Part shown: in pieces, positions 46,094-60,129 of the stretch
Position numbering within the stretch: position 1 is the first letter of the stretch
How the letters are laid out: every line of letters starts with the position of its first letter
From: Vitellaria paradoxa
Lineage: Eukaryota > Streptophyta > Magnoliopsida > Ericales > Sapotaceae
Assembly (NCBI GenBank): GCA_019916065.1
Contig: CM034234.1
Span: 4,128,342-4,192,341 of the forward strand
Direction of reading: 5' to 3'
Length of the DNA stretch: 64,000 nt
Notes under the pieces: model-generated
What the model was told of the DNA's origin: nothing
Database searches by the model: none
The model's input: only the letters and a program-made list of their open reading frames with translations
Made by a program: the position numbers and the translations under genes

Positions 46094-48627
46094 TAACCAT
46101 TTCAAGTGTGCTGCCAATGCCTATAAAAAAAAAAATAAATAAATAAATAAAAGGTAAAAAATAGATGAGTCATAAAACTACTAAGCTGTTCTGCGTGTAG
46201 CTATTTGCCAATGTTAAAAGACCGCAAAATAACATTGTTGATTGTTCTGTGATGCGTGTGTGTGTGTGTGTGTGTATGACTGACTAGATTTGATTAGTTA
46301 AGCATGCATATACAGTTTCATCATTATGATATCGAATCTCTGCCACATTTTAAAATTAGATAAAAACTTTTTTCTTTTGAATTTTAGGGTTGTCAGACGA
46401 GTAAGATGAGTCAGAAGTAAAAGCATACATCCGTTTGTGAACTTGCATTTTTTTTTTTTTTTTTGGAAGCTAAATGTTTGATTGCGTCACTGATAACCCA
46501 ATAGAATTCCCTATACCAGTGGTGTTCTTAATTTTGTTGTTTGCTCCCGCAAAAGAAAGGGAAAGAGAGGCACCAAATGTCATCTAAAGACTGAAGGATG
46601 GAGCTGGCTAGACTTTGATTAGACATGGAGCTAGGTGAATATTTTTTTAATGTTTGATGATCTCAATAGTGTTTTGGGCCATTCATATAATTTAAATTTA
46701 AATAGGTAAAACAAATAACTTCATAAGATTTTTCATATCAATAATATTATTTTTTTATTTAAAATTAGTAATTAAATGGATGAAATTATTTATTTATGAC
46801 AAATATTTTAAAATAAAAATTTGAGGATAAATTTCAAATATTTAAAGTTGTTATTTGTGATTCATCGAAAATGTGGAAAAAGTATGTTTAATTTACCCTC
46901 TATTTAGAATTGTGTACAAAAGTTTCTTAAAAAAAGATATAATTATAATTTCGTAATTATATATGTTTAATTGTTGATATATGAATGTATATATACCTGT
47001 GTATGCATGTGTATTCTTCATAAATTAAAGGGTAAAGTACACTTCTACAGTTTGTCCTTGATGTTACTTTAATCTCTCACGTTTCAATTGTAACAGTTAA
47101 ATCCCTATATTTTTGGTTAAGCAGCAATTCGGTCCTTTCATTAACTAATCGTTACACACAACCATTAAACTGAAGATAAAATGGTAATTTTCTTTATAGT
47201 TTACCTTTAGTGTCATTTTAATCCTTTATATTTAAATTGTAATAATCAAATTCCTTCACTTTTGGTGTTTATTTGAAATATATTTTATTAAATTATTTTT
47301 AATATATTATTGAATTATATTTAATATATTTTCTTTTTAATGAAGTAAAATATTTTTAATAAATAATATAATTAAATTAATATTTAATTTAGTTTAATTA
47401 ATATGACATTTATTTTATTAAATTCAATTTCGATTCACCCTTTAATAAAATATTTAATTTTATTAATTTTCTAAAAATTAAAAGGTGATTCAATGAACTA
47501 ATAGTTGTTATAATTAACAGAATAGAACCAAAAGAGTCACACAGAGAAATGTGTGCTCTTGAGTTGAATATATATATATATAATTATATGTATATAGAAA
47601 AATTTTAGAGATTGAAAATTTAGAAAATAACGATTCTAGGACCATTTGGTATTTTTACTTATGTTTAACTCTTTATATTTTTTAATTTTTGTTTTCTATT
47701 ATCATGTTTTTCCTAAAATGAAAAATTAAAACTACATTTGAAAATCCAATTTTGTTTAATAAATTAATTATTGTTTTAATAAAATATTTAATTTTATTAA
47801 TTTTTAAAAAAATTAATTAAATTTAATAAAATATATTTCATATTAATTAAACTAATATTTAATAAAAGTAAATTAATAAAACTAATATTTAGTTTAATTA
47901 TATTATTTATTAAAAGTAATTTATTTTAATAAAAATATATATTAAATATAATTAATCATATTATTTATTAAATATAATTTAATAAAATATATTTCAAATA
48001 TACATCAAGAGTGTCGGGAGTTGACTGTTACTTTTGAAACGTGAGGGACTAAAATGATATCGAGAGTAAACTGTATGGTGATTTTGTACTTTATCCCACA
48101 AAATAATATCGAGAGCAAACTGTAAGGTGGTTTTGTACTTTATCTCATGAAATTATCTTTTTACCCTCAATCTAACAATTGTGTCTAATGGCTTGTCAAT
48201 GGAAGGGCCGAGTTGCTACTTAACCGAATGAAAATTTAACTGTTATAATTGAAATATAAAATATTAAAGTGACATCAAGAGTAAACTATGAGGGTAATTT
48301 TTATACTTTACCCTGAATTAGATATACATTGATTAAAAGCAGAAAAAAGAACATTAAAAAGGTAGTTATAGCTTTTTGACCATGGGTTTAACTTTCCAAT
48401 TTTACATTAAAAATTAATTAAACAGATATAATATAGATTGAACTATTCATTGGTAGGAAATTATTAATATGGTGAATTTGCAGGCCTCATTAATGCATTT
48501 AGTATCTAAACCATATTTTTTTCATAAAATTTTCTCAAATTTTAATTTAGGTGTGGGGGTTAAATGCACATATGTGCTCCATATTACGCATTTGTGCGGA
48601 CTTAACACATGAATAAAGAGAGTTTTG
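46094..48627. repeat. Segmental duplication, unit A (with transposon insert)
   Basis: This unit aligns in order with 48920-50156. Shared blocks are CATTTCAAGTGTG, ACTAGATTTGATTA, TTTCTTAAAAAAAGATATAA, GATTAAAAG followed by an AATTAATTA region, AAATGCACATATGTGCTC and ACATGAATAAAGAGAG. The extra length is mostly the TIR element at 47030-48313. Confidence 0.7.
47030..48313. mobile_element. Long-TIR DNA transposon, MULE-like, non-autonomous
   Basis: The ends are inverted repeats starting GGGTAAAGTA and remain similar for more than 100 bp. Both contain TTGATGTYACTTTAAT, TAACAGTTAAAT and a TTCGGTYC-like block (left 47030-47150, right 48190-48313). Flanks 47021-47029 (TAAATTAAA) and 48314-48322 (TGAATTAGA) are a 9-bp duplication with two A/G differences; 9 bp is the Mutator size. 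A second, inner inverted pair (47176-47290 against 47990-48170) repeats the same end sequence. No transposase frame. Unit B of the segmental duplication has the empty site near 49846. Confidence 0.65.
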
Positions 48628-48803
48628 GCGAAGGCAAACCGGGTCGGGTCAAGTCATAATCGGGTTGACCCATTTGTATGCCCAAGTATTGGATCGGGTG
48701 AATAGATCTACAATTATATTCATATCCACTCAATTGGATCAGGGTTCAGGTCCAAAACCAATCCATTTAAGGGCCAAAATACTAGTAAACATTGAGTGCA
48801 TAC

Positions 48804-48920
48804 CATCTGCATTCTTGGCATATCACTGGGAAAAACCTTCTGGCATCTTGAGCGATAATGGAACCGCATGCTCAAAGCACATCCCAGTTTGAATCTCGCT
48901 CAATCTCCGCGGTTGATGGC
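48804..48920 (-). pseudogene. Isolated MBD-cluster exon fragment
   Basis: On the minus strand it reads VPLSLKMPEGFS, then after a one-base shift SDMPRMQM and a GT donor at 48803. This matches the LP/MP module exons of the MBD genes (compare FKVPEGFSSDD in pseudogene 3). No other exons are attached, so it is a leftover of a further tandem copy. Confidence 0.55.
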
Positions 48921-49697
48921 CATTTCAAGTGTGTTGTCAATTCCTATAAAAATCACATAATAAAATTGCAAAAATTGAAGAGTAGAAAGTATGTTGAAAT
49001 TGTAAATGGATCAACCCGCACAATTTATATATTAATTGAAGTAAAAGAGAATGCATGCATGATACAGTATGATATATGTCCCTTCAGGGACATTCGACAC
49101 GGTGTACTTTTTTTGGGGGGGGGGAATTATTGACAAAATCATTGCCCAAAAAAAAAAGAAAAAAGGGGAAAAAATATAAGAGTCATGAAACTATTAAGAT
49201 ACTCTGTGTATAACTATATTTGTCAATGTAAAGATCACAAAATAACACTGTGGAGTGTTCCAGGGAGTGTGTGTATATATGTATGATTGGCTAGATTTGA
49301 TTACTTAAGCTTGTATATATAAAAATTAGATAAATTATGGGAGGATAAATTACACTAACTTCCTCCTATCATTTAAATAATTATAGGTAATTATTTTTAA
49401 CATTTATAATTTACACTCACATTCTTATTCTTTGTTTTAAAAATATATAATCTATATTTATACTCCTCATTTGAAAATAATCATCATACCTAAATATTTT
49501 ATGACGGTTGGCATCAATGTTAAATAGAAAATAATATAGTCAGATTAAAAAATTTATATGAAATATCTCTATAAAATATGTAAAACGCACATGAGATTTT
49601 CCAAAGATCGAAAAAGAAAAAAAAAATACTATGTAAAATGAATAATTATGCACAAAAAGTTTCTAAAAAGGGTATAACTATAATTTTAATTATTCAT

Positions 49698-49728
<31 letters not shown>

Positions 49729-50156
49729 GTTTGTGCATATGTACTCCTCTTGGCCCAATGAACTGCTAAAATTGGTAAGTAGGTAACGTATGCATAGTAG
49801 CCCTCATTCGTAGGTATTTCGAAGGAAAAAAAATTAAAGTAGTACAAATAAATTCAATATACATAGATTAAAAGTAGAAGAGAATACTAAAAATGTAATT
49901 ATAGATTTTTTACTGTATCTCTAACTTTTTAATTTTAGATTAGAAATTAATTAGACAGGTATTAATATAGATTAAATTAACTATTCATTCTTAGAAAATC
50001 ATAAATATGATGAATTTCTGACCCTCATTAATGAATTTAGTCTCTAATTAAACTGTGTTTTTATAACATTTCTTCAAATTTTAGATATGCGGCTTAAATG
50101 TACATATGTGCTCGACGTATGCATGCAGACCTAACGCATGAATATGGAGAGTTTGG
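48920..50156. repeat. Segmental duplication, unit B
   Basis: Partner of 46094-48627. It lacks the TIR element and has about 115 bp of its own before the empty site (TAAATTCAATATAC near 49846). Confidence 0.7.
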
Positions 50157-53055
50157 ATTACACATGTCACCTTTGTTTCGTGTGAAGCCAAAATAGTAAA
50201 AAATTATATAAATAACTGTTAATTATTTTCACACGTACAAATTTAAAATTGAAATTTAAATATTAAAAATGATGTGCTCAGGAAGATGTGTTTAAAAATA
50301 ATAAACTCATGCTTGTGAGTTCATTTTTAGATGGATTCAGAGGTATTTATTAATACATATACCCTTATTCATTTGTTAAGTGATAAGAACTGTACATATT
50401 ATATATATAAAAGTAATGAAAAAAAAAAAAAAAACAATCTTTTGATAATGATATCCAAAAATACTAACCTAAATAAGTCATGTTCATATTATAAATCATT
50501 CAAAATATATAATATTCAAAATATTTGTCTAAACAAGTCAAATCTAGCTTATAGATTATCCAAAATATATAACATCCAAGTTACAATAATGTGAAATTAG
50601 GAGTATAAGATTCCATTTGGTAACATTTATGGTTATCGTTTTTTTGTTTATTCAAATATTTTATAAAGTAAAATAAATAATATAATTAATTAATTAATTT
50701 AATTAATATGAAATATTTTTTAAATTATTTTTAATAAATAATATAATTATAATAGATAAAGTAAATTATTTTATTAAATTAATTATTAATTTAATTTAAT
50801 AGTCAATTAATTAAATCAATATAAAATATATATTTAATTAAATTATTTTTAATAAATAATATAATTAATTATATTTAATATATTTTATTTACTAAAAATT
50901 AAATTATTTTAATAAGTAATATAATTTAAGTAATATAACTTAATTAATTGATTTAACAATTAATAATTAAGTAAAATTAATTTAATTTAATTAATTATGT
51001 TTATTAAATTAAATTAATATGAAATAGATTTTATTAATTGAGTTTTGTTAAGAAATGTCAAGTTTAGATTTTAATATTTTAACAAGGGTGTTATTTTCCA
51101 AAATTTTATAAAATCATGAAAACCTCCAAATCGGAGTATTCAAAAAATTAGAATAAAACACCTATTCATGTGTTATAAGGTGTTCAACAAACCTAGAATA
51201 CCCTAAAACCCATTACTTAAAAACTCTCAAGTATGATATATATATAAACACCTCATAACCTATATTTTAAAAACTCCTTATAACCCATTATTTTTTGACT
51301 CTCAAGCACATCTATGGGCATTGATGAAATTTAAAAATTAATAAATTTTTAATTTTGATTAAAATTTTTTAGTTACCTAAACTATCCTTTAATCTCCACT
51401 AAATTCAACTATCTTTAATTGAGTCATTTTATAAATTTTAAATTTTTAATCACCACTTTATTTTATTTTTATACCTCTAATTAAGTTGTACAAATAAAGA
51501 GATAACCACACAAGTTATGTGTGCACTCGTAGTGTGTGTATAAATGTGAGAGAGAGAGATTTGACACGAAAAGGGTTCAAAAATACATTGATTATAAAAA
51601 TCTATTAAGAGACTAGGAAGATATTGCATTTAACTTGAAAAGTAATTAAATAAAGAAAGAGTAATTAATATAAAAAAAAGTATTAAGAAATAAGTAAAGA
51701 ATTTTCATTTAACTTGAAAAGTAATTTAGACAAAGGATGAGCATTTAGGTCTGATTGAATGATACTAAAATTTCAGGAGATAAGTTTTAGAGGGGGTATA
51801 AGATAAGAGGGGGTATTATTTTTAGAGGATTGGCCCACATTGATGTGATGTTTATGAAAGGGAATAACTTTTGACTTGGTTTGGATGTTTTATAAATAAG
51901 ATGGGGTGAATGATGAAAAAAGCAGTCAAATGACTCTTTTGCCCTTGTGGTGTCCCAAACTTGATCACCCATTAAATTAAATATTAAATTATAAAACCCA
52001 CTCCATTTAATTATTTTTGGACAATTTGAAGTTATATTATTTATTTCATTGAAAATTTAATTTTTTATAAATTTACTTAAACAATTTTTTTTTAAATATG
52101 TACTTTTGAATGGTTGGTTATTGTCTAATTTTATTTTTAATTATATTTATTTTGACTTGTTGGCATGTCTATTATTTTTTTTACTAACATTATATTTATT
52201 TTGATCAAATTAATGAGGGCTAAAAATACCAAAATAATACCCTTTCCCCTCGAATAAAATTCGGCCAGGGTCGAGCCCGCCCAAAAATTATCCAGGAGAA
52301 GCCCGCGCGAGAGGGAAAGTGAAACCGGGAGGGGGGGAAATTTTTCTTGCCAAATCACGACAAAAGTGGGGCCCACCGGCGAAACATTTCACGCCTCTCT
52401 TTCCCTGCATCCAAGCGGAGCCTTAATATAAAAATTTATTACGAGATGAAGAGATAGACCTTTTAACATGAAAAATAATTACACAGAGATAAGAAGAGTG
52501 AAGGATTTTGTTTACCTTGAAAATTACGTGGAGGGACAAAAAACATTGGAGTGTTTGGTTAACAAAAAAATGAGGTCAAAAGTACAATAAAAATATAAAA
52601 ATGTGACATAAAGGTAAAATATAGAAAATTTTGATTAAAAAAAAGTATAAAAAATAATTAAAGTTTGTGAGTCTTGGTAATTTTTTGTGATGCCAAACAG
52701 AGCCTCACGAACATAAATATTTTGGGGAATGAAAATAATAGATGGTCCTATGTAGCCCAACATCCCTGGAAGCCCGGTTCCGTATAAACTGTGTTAGGAT
52801 TCACCCAGAACGACTATAATAATAATATTAATAATAATAATTTCGCACCGCACATAATTTCCTGCATTTTATGGATCTGTAATATTATCTATACTATTAT
52901 ACAGAGCAAACACCAGAGAGATAATTGTGAAGTTTTAAAATTTATGAAACTTTATTCTGGTAAAACTTTTTTTTTCCTTCCTATAATATCTTTTAATGTC
53001 ACATAATAGTTAAAAGGTATTTTTATAACCGTCACATAATTAATTAATTTCATCT
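50157..53055. other. AT-rich intergenic DNA with possible MITEs
   Basis: At 50640-51050 the sequence is almost only A/T, made of TTAATTAATT-like words. A possible MITE spans 52548-52705, with TGTTTGGTTA at the left and the complement of CTGTTTGGCATCA at the right. A GC-rich block at 52245-52425 ends in a sequence that reads AAGGCTCCGCTTGGATGC on the minus strand, similar to ends of plant MITEs. Neither has a secure target duplication. No gene. Confidence 0.35.
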
Positions 53056-53059
53056 ATTT

Positions 53060-53230
53060 ATATTTTTTCTTCCTCAAGTACCTTTTAACTACCTGCTATT
53101 TTTTTAATTTTTTATTTTCTTTAAATATTCTTTAATTACTAATTATCGATTTAAATACTCTTAACTACTTATTATTTACTATTTGAGATATTTTTATTAA
53201 TTTTTTAAATTTTATTTTATTTAAAATAAA
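53060..53230 (-). repeat. Dispersed AT-rich repeat, copy 3
   Basis: Its reverse complement follows 3590-3770 block by block, including AAATAGTAAATAATAAGTAG. Confidence 0.5.
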
Positions 53231-54183
53231 ATTTTAACAAAAATCATGCCACCACTACTATATACTTTTTTTTTTTTTTTTTGAAAGTGGCCCCTGCTAT
53301 ATATTTAAACATATTAATATTGTGATGTGTGAAGTCTTTACTTTTTTTAACGATCAATTGAACTTGATGTTAATAATCATTTAATTACTTCTTTAGAAGT
53401 GTTGAAAACGTTTAGTTTCTTAAGAATTATTGATTACTTTTTCGTTTTCTATTTAATCCTACATTTAACTTAATTAGTTTACGAGTTACTCTAATTCTAT
53501 TCTAATCTTAGAAACTCAAAATGTATTATTTCTCTACCATGATATAATTTTTTTCCAACTTGTATAATTAAAATCAAAATTTTTAAACTAACAATTTTTT
53601 AGTGATTTAAGGTCATAAAAATAATTAAATTATTATATTAATACTCTGTCAAAATGAATTTTTCCCATCATTAAACAAATTCGTTCATGTCATTGTACCC
53701 ATAAAATGATCCTAATTATATCGTGCGACAAGAATTAAAATTAATATGTATACATATTTGTAAATTAATATGTAAATATATTTGTAAAATTTAACCTTAA
53801 CCCATTCATCGAAGCGCAAGCATCCATGGAAAGCGGAGTGATAGGACGGCCGACATTTTTTTTTTTTTTTGGTCATCCAATCAGAAAGTCATATCAGAGA
53901 GAGAGAGGGAGAGACCTATAACGATTGAAATGGATGACTCTCTCTCTCATGAACAGCCGAGAGCTGCAGTCATCCATGGTGGGCAGGGAAACCCCGAATC
54001 CTAAGAAATAACACATAGGCCAGTTTAATTTGTTATAAATTTTTTAAAATCTCTAAAAATTCTTCACTTTTTGTTTCAATGTACAAATTACGAACTCATA
54101 ACTTATCTTATTTTTTTTATCACTCCAAACACCCTATAATTTCACCAAACGAGCAGTGATAAGTTAAGGAGAAGAAATTTTAC
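53231..54183. other. Intergenic DNA, no gene seen
   Basis: AT-rich, with a long T run near 53265 and a T run near 53854. A segment at 53822-53985 carries GA/CT-rich runs and CATCCATGG words at both ends. No domain recognised. Confidence 0.35.
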
Positions 54184-54934
54184 CTTGACAACCAGCGGAA
54201 ATTCATAGGGGACCGAAAGTGAAATAGATGGCTTCTTCCACACGAACCCAGGCTTCTCTAAACAATCAACTACCAGTGGAAATATATAATCTTATTAATA
54301 CGACTGTAGTAATTCAGCAATACAATTAATTGTAGGTCCAATTATGACTATGAACTTCGTGACAAGGCACTGAAAGAGGTAAATTTTGAAGAATAACGGA
54401 TTGGGGGCTCTAGCAGTATATTTTCACTACAGACTCTAGCATTGAATAAGTACAACCTTTGAACAAATGCGCTGTGTGTGGACCCCGTAATAAGTACATA
54501 TACTTATCCAATGATAAAATCTATTCAATACTATGTAAGAGCCCTCGAACCCAAAAATAATTACTCTCTCAATCCAATATGTTTCCTCAAAAGCCCTCTT
54601 CCGCCTTTGAGGGGGTTTCTGTACAGACACCATTATGGTTTGGATCATTCCTTCACAGATCAAATGGACTTTGCCATCCTCATTCTTCACATACACATCG
54701 AAGGAAATCAGCAGCAGTTGAATTTTCTGCACAATGGCATGATGACCAAAAGTCCACAACATATCACGAACGAATGATGATGATTCATATCCGATGGTAA
54801 CTAATTCACCGACGATGATTATCATCTTACAGAGGGGGAGGTTCATCATGAATTGTGGATTTTTGAGTACTTGGACAACAAGTTGCTTCCCAACTAAGCT
54901 TTGGCCACATTCGAAATTATCCCCGACTTTCCCC
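54184..54934 (-). CDS. Two candidate exons of an unrecognised gene
   Basis: On the minus strand, 54934-54831 is open between an AG acceptor and a strong donor (CTCT then GTAAGATG) and encodes a stretch with VGKQLVVQVLKNPQF. The segment 54269-54184 is open between AG and GTAAAA and encodes EKPGFVWKKPSIS. The split codon at the junction fits (T plus TT). Each has only one open frame. They lie downstream of the MYB exon on the same strand, so they could be its last exons or a separate gene. I do not recognise the family. Confidence 0.25.
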
Positions 54935-55527
54935 CTAAATCAACATAATAAATGTCGTAAGTAAATAATCAGGTTGAACTAAGCAATCAGTTAAAACAAG
55001 AGGAGCACATGCACGTTCTCAGCTCTTTATTAGCTCAAAATGGAAAATAATCAAAATAAGTCCTCAAGCAAATCACGAGATGATGCAATTAAAAGAATCA
55101 ACCTAGATTTATATTTTTTGCTTTTTTAATTGTAATTGGATTCCATGAGCTCAAACAGGCATCCATGGTAAAACAGAATTATCAAGTTGTAGTCCACGCT
55201 GTGGTTTAACGAACAAAAAGAAAATAGACAACCATGTTTTAAAATTCAGAAGTAGCAGCAGAAGTATACCGGATGCCACATGATTATCTGGTGAAATCAA
55301 TTAGAAGAACTTACTAAATAACTACCAAAACAAAAATGGCCTCCATTTCCAAAAAGATTAAAAGATTGTTATCCTTCGCAGTTCTCAATTTTTACATCCA
55401 ATTATCTATAAAGGTCATTCTGATTATCCAAAGAATGCCTTCATTTTCCAGCGGCCTGGGAACCATGTTCTATTATTTTCTTCCAAATTTCTCGCTTCTT
55501 GTCAAGCCACTAAAGTATATGCCCATA

Positions 55528-56272
55528 ACCAAACCAAACCAAACATTTTCCCACTAGGTGGGGTTGGCTATATGGATTTGACAACGCCAATCAAATCTGT
55601 TTAGTGCCATATCCTCTGTTAGATCCAGGTAGGCAAGGTCATGTTTAATAGTTTCTTTCCAACTTCTCTTGGGTTTTCCTCTTCCTCTCTTACTTCTGGC
55701 AATCTTCATGCTTTCACACCTTCTAACAAGTGCCTCCGTTGGACGCATTCTAACATAACCGAACCATCTTAATCGATTTTCTCTTATTTTATCTTCAATC
55801 GGTGATATTCCTACTTTGTCCCTAATCTCCTCATTCCTAATCCTATCTCTCCTTGTAATCCCACACATCCATCTTAACATTCTCATCTCTGCAACTGCCA
55901 TCTTCTGAACATGATTATACTTTACCGCCCAACACTCTGATCCATATAGCAACGCTGGTCTACCGCCACCTTATAATACTTTCCTTTCACCTTAAGGAGG
56001 ACTTTTCGATCGCACAAGGCTCCCGAAACACTCCTCCATTTGGTCCACCCGACCTGAATCCTGTGACTTACATCAGTATCAATCCCTTCGTCTTGTTACA
56101 CCATAAATCCAAGGTACCTAAAGTTTTCTTTCTCTACAATCTTTTGTGTGCTCTTATTTTTATGCTATCAATTACTCTACTTTGACTAAACTTGCATTTC
56201 ATATATTCCGTTTTGCATCGACTTAACCTAAATCATTTTGTCTCTAACGTTTCCCACCACAATTCTTTCTCT
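55528..56272 (-). mobile_element. 5'-truncated RTE LINE with 19-bp target duplication
   Basis: On the minus strand it carries the RTE C-terminal region ([32 protein letters not shown]) and ends at 55528 in GTTTGGTTTGGTTTGGT. Perfect 19-bp copies flank it at 55509-55527 and 56273-56291 (ACTAAAGTATATGCCCATA). The 745-bp body is a typical 5'-truncated insertion and is closely related to 32285-35446. The last 132 codons are open, but there is no start or RT. Confidence 0.9.
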
Positions 56273-56291
56273 ACTAAAGTATATGCCCATA

Positions 56292-57786
<1,495 letters not shown>

Positions 57787-58837
57787 CTAGGTCACACCCT
57801 TCTTTGATGCATGGGAAGAATCTTTGGTTAAAGGAGGATTCCCTTCCACAATTGACTCCGTAGATTTGCTATTAACATCCTGGTGTTCTTTGTCCAATGC
57901 AAACTTGATAACAGCTGTTCGTTTGGATCTTAACCGGTAAGGAGGAGAGGCATTAAAGGCCTTACCATTACCAAGACAAGCAGGACTTCCATACAAACTC
58001 TCATCTTGCAACCCAGAATTCTCCAAACCATTTGCAGTTTGATTTTGCTCATCAGAAGTATGAGACCTGTCTTTGGTTGATTCCTCATCAGCCTTTCCAA
58101 TTTTCTTTGATGGCAGAGGTGTTTGAGCTTGTGTCTTTCTCTTCCGTAATATGGAAGGAGTATTGGGAAAACTCTTGGCAGCCATTTTCAAGATTGATTC
58201 TGGACTTTGTCTACAGACACTGACACCCTTCACACAAGGCGGAGTGAAGAAGCCAATAGGTGATGTAATTTGACTAGAGTTAGATTCCTGCTGCACCAAA
58301 CATGTACTCAAAAGATCTGAATTGGATGGAATACAACTTTCTAATTGTGGTGGTTCATAGTATAATGAACCGTATACTGAAATTTCAAATTGCGGTGATG
58401 TTCCTGTCTCTCTGTCTTTATCACTATCACCAGTAGTTATACACCTCTTAAACTTGTCCTTTATAGTTGAATAACTACTCCGATGATCTACATCCAATGA
58501 CTCTGGATTGCATTTTACAAATTCAGAATCAACAGATTCATTTGCAGGAGCACTTGAGGAAGGAATCAAATCTTGAATTTGCGTTGAGGACTCCAGATCT
58601 TTGCCATCATCTTCTACTTTACACACATCTGTGGTTCCTGATGATGTCTGGGCAGTTGACTCTGATCCTTTATTTGAACCTACAACCAGTTTTGCAATTG
58701 AAGCAGTTCTACCTGTGTCTTTCACACCACTTTGGACAGCATTTTTTGCAACTGGTGGAAGGTTTCCAGTTGCCAAGTAGAAATCTAACTTCTTCTTTAA
58801 AGAACTATTCCAATGATTCTTGATTGCATTATCAGTC
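57787..58837 (-). CDS. MYB3R-type (R1R2R3) MYB transcription factor, large internal/3' exon
   Basis: After a CAG acceptor the frame opens with TDNAIKNHWNSSLKKKLDFY, the end of MYB repeat R3 (third helix of the DNA-binding domain). It runs about 350 codons to TAG at 57787. Further MYB3R marks are SPESILKMAAKSFPNTPSIL with RKRKTQ just after, and SPPYRLRSKRTAVIK. Proteins of this family bind MSA elements in promoters of G2/M genes. The start of R3 plus R1 and R2 must lie upstream, beyond the Copia element and past 64000. Either the gene ends at this TAG or a donor just before it leads to more 3' exons. Confidence 0.82.
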
Positions 58838-59199
58838 CTGCATAAATTCAATTTAGTCACGATCACAGATTGGCACAAGTTATTATGTTTGTCCTGTCAC
58901 AAGTATTACTCTTAAGTGAATCACAGCACACTCCTTGCTTCTTTTTTCGGAAGTTGGATGAGCCAAAGTGATAGGTTGTTTACAGGATTTATTAACATTA
59001 ATAAGATCAAAACAAGCCTTCACTGATATCAAGGATTAGAAAACTTTCCTTGGTAAGTGCTATCTAAAGTCACACCTCCAAAGGAAGGTTTATTACCGGA
59101 TCAAAGCCATTTCTCAAGCCACATAACAGGTAAAAGGACATGATAAGGACACAAAAATGGCATATCCTCCCCCCTCCCCCAAAAAAAAAAAAAATGCCA

Positions 59200-59295
59200 A
59201 CAGTGTCTCTTTGCTTGCAGAGGAAAACTGTCCACATTTGGCTCTCCCTAGATCCCGCAATGAGGGAGTCTTGTGTACCGGGTCCCCCCCCCTTT
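59200..59295 (+). repeat. SINE-like fragment
   Basis: The sequence CTCCCTAGATCCCGCA, then GAGGGAGTCTTGTG and TACCGGGT before C and T runs, resembles the 3' part of Au/TS-like plant SINEs as I remember them. There are no clear ends or target duplication. Confidence 0.3.
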
Positions 59296-59522
59296 TTTTT
59301 ATAATATCAACATTACAGAGGTGCATTGTTGGTATCTTAAATATTAATGGATGTCTATGAATTAGGACCCAAAAAAAAAATTTTTTGATTAACTGATTCA
59401 TAGCTCTTCAAATATTGCATCATCTCGAAAGAATTTTAAATAATATATTGTATATTATTTAATTTATTAACTACCACTTAATAAATAGAAGAAACACTAT
59501 GTTTATGCTTTTGGTTAAAGAC

Positions 59523-59702
59523 TGTTGATGTACATTAATAGAAGCATTAATTCAGTTAATGTATCTAGTCTATATTCATCCAATGTATCTAGTCCTAGGT
59601 AATGTAAAGAGTCACCAATGTAAATGTTAGCTATGTATATAAAGACACACAAGAACCCAGTTGGGTGTGTGTGGAATTCAGTCCATTTCAGTAGTTTTGA
59701 CA
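59523..59702 (+). repeat. 5' LTR of the short-LTR Copia element
   Basis: TGTTGATG ... TTTTGACA, 180 bp, with a TATA-like TGTATATAAAG near 59634. Confidence 0.8.
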
Positions 59703-59715
59703 TGGTATCAGAGCC
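59703..59715 (+). other. Primer-binding site (initiator Met tRNA type)
   Basis: TGGTATCAGAGCC abuts the LTR and matches the tRNA primer complement fully. Confidence 0.88.
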
Positions 59716-60129
59716 AGTTATGCTCCTGGTACTCATCTGATCAGTGCAGCAATGCAGTTTGGAACCACCATTGGTGGTACAAAGCACAAGTTTCTCCTCT
59801 CCGCTACTGTTTGGATCAAAGTCTATTAGTTGTCGGAGTCGCCTGCCGCCGACGAGTCTAGCCGTCGAGATCCCGTCGCCGGAAAGCAGCTCACGCGCCC
59901 TCCGTCGCCAGCGCGTGAGTCCCACGCGCAGTAGCTTTGACAGCGCGTGAACGCGCGTGGGCCATCGTCGCCTTCTATGCTTTCTCCGGTGAAGTTGTCC
60001 TGCTCCGGCGAGCCTATTTGTGGCCTTTGTTTGAGTTCTGAACCTGTTTCTCGAAGTTCTTCAGTTCCGCTGCCCTTCAGTTGTCAAATTTACTGTTCTT
60101 CTTAAATCCAGCAAGGTCATTCTGTTCTA

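Noticed and set aside
52137..52430. GC-rich block as a gene or CpG-island promoter
   Set aside because: There is no domain and no adjacent coding exon; it looks more like the end of a MITE or similar repeat, but termini and target duplication were not convincing.
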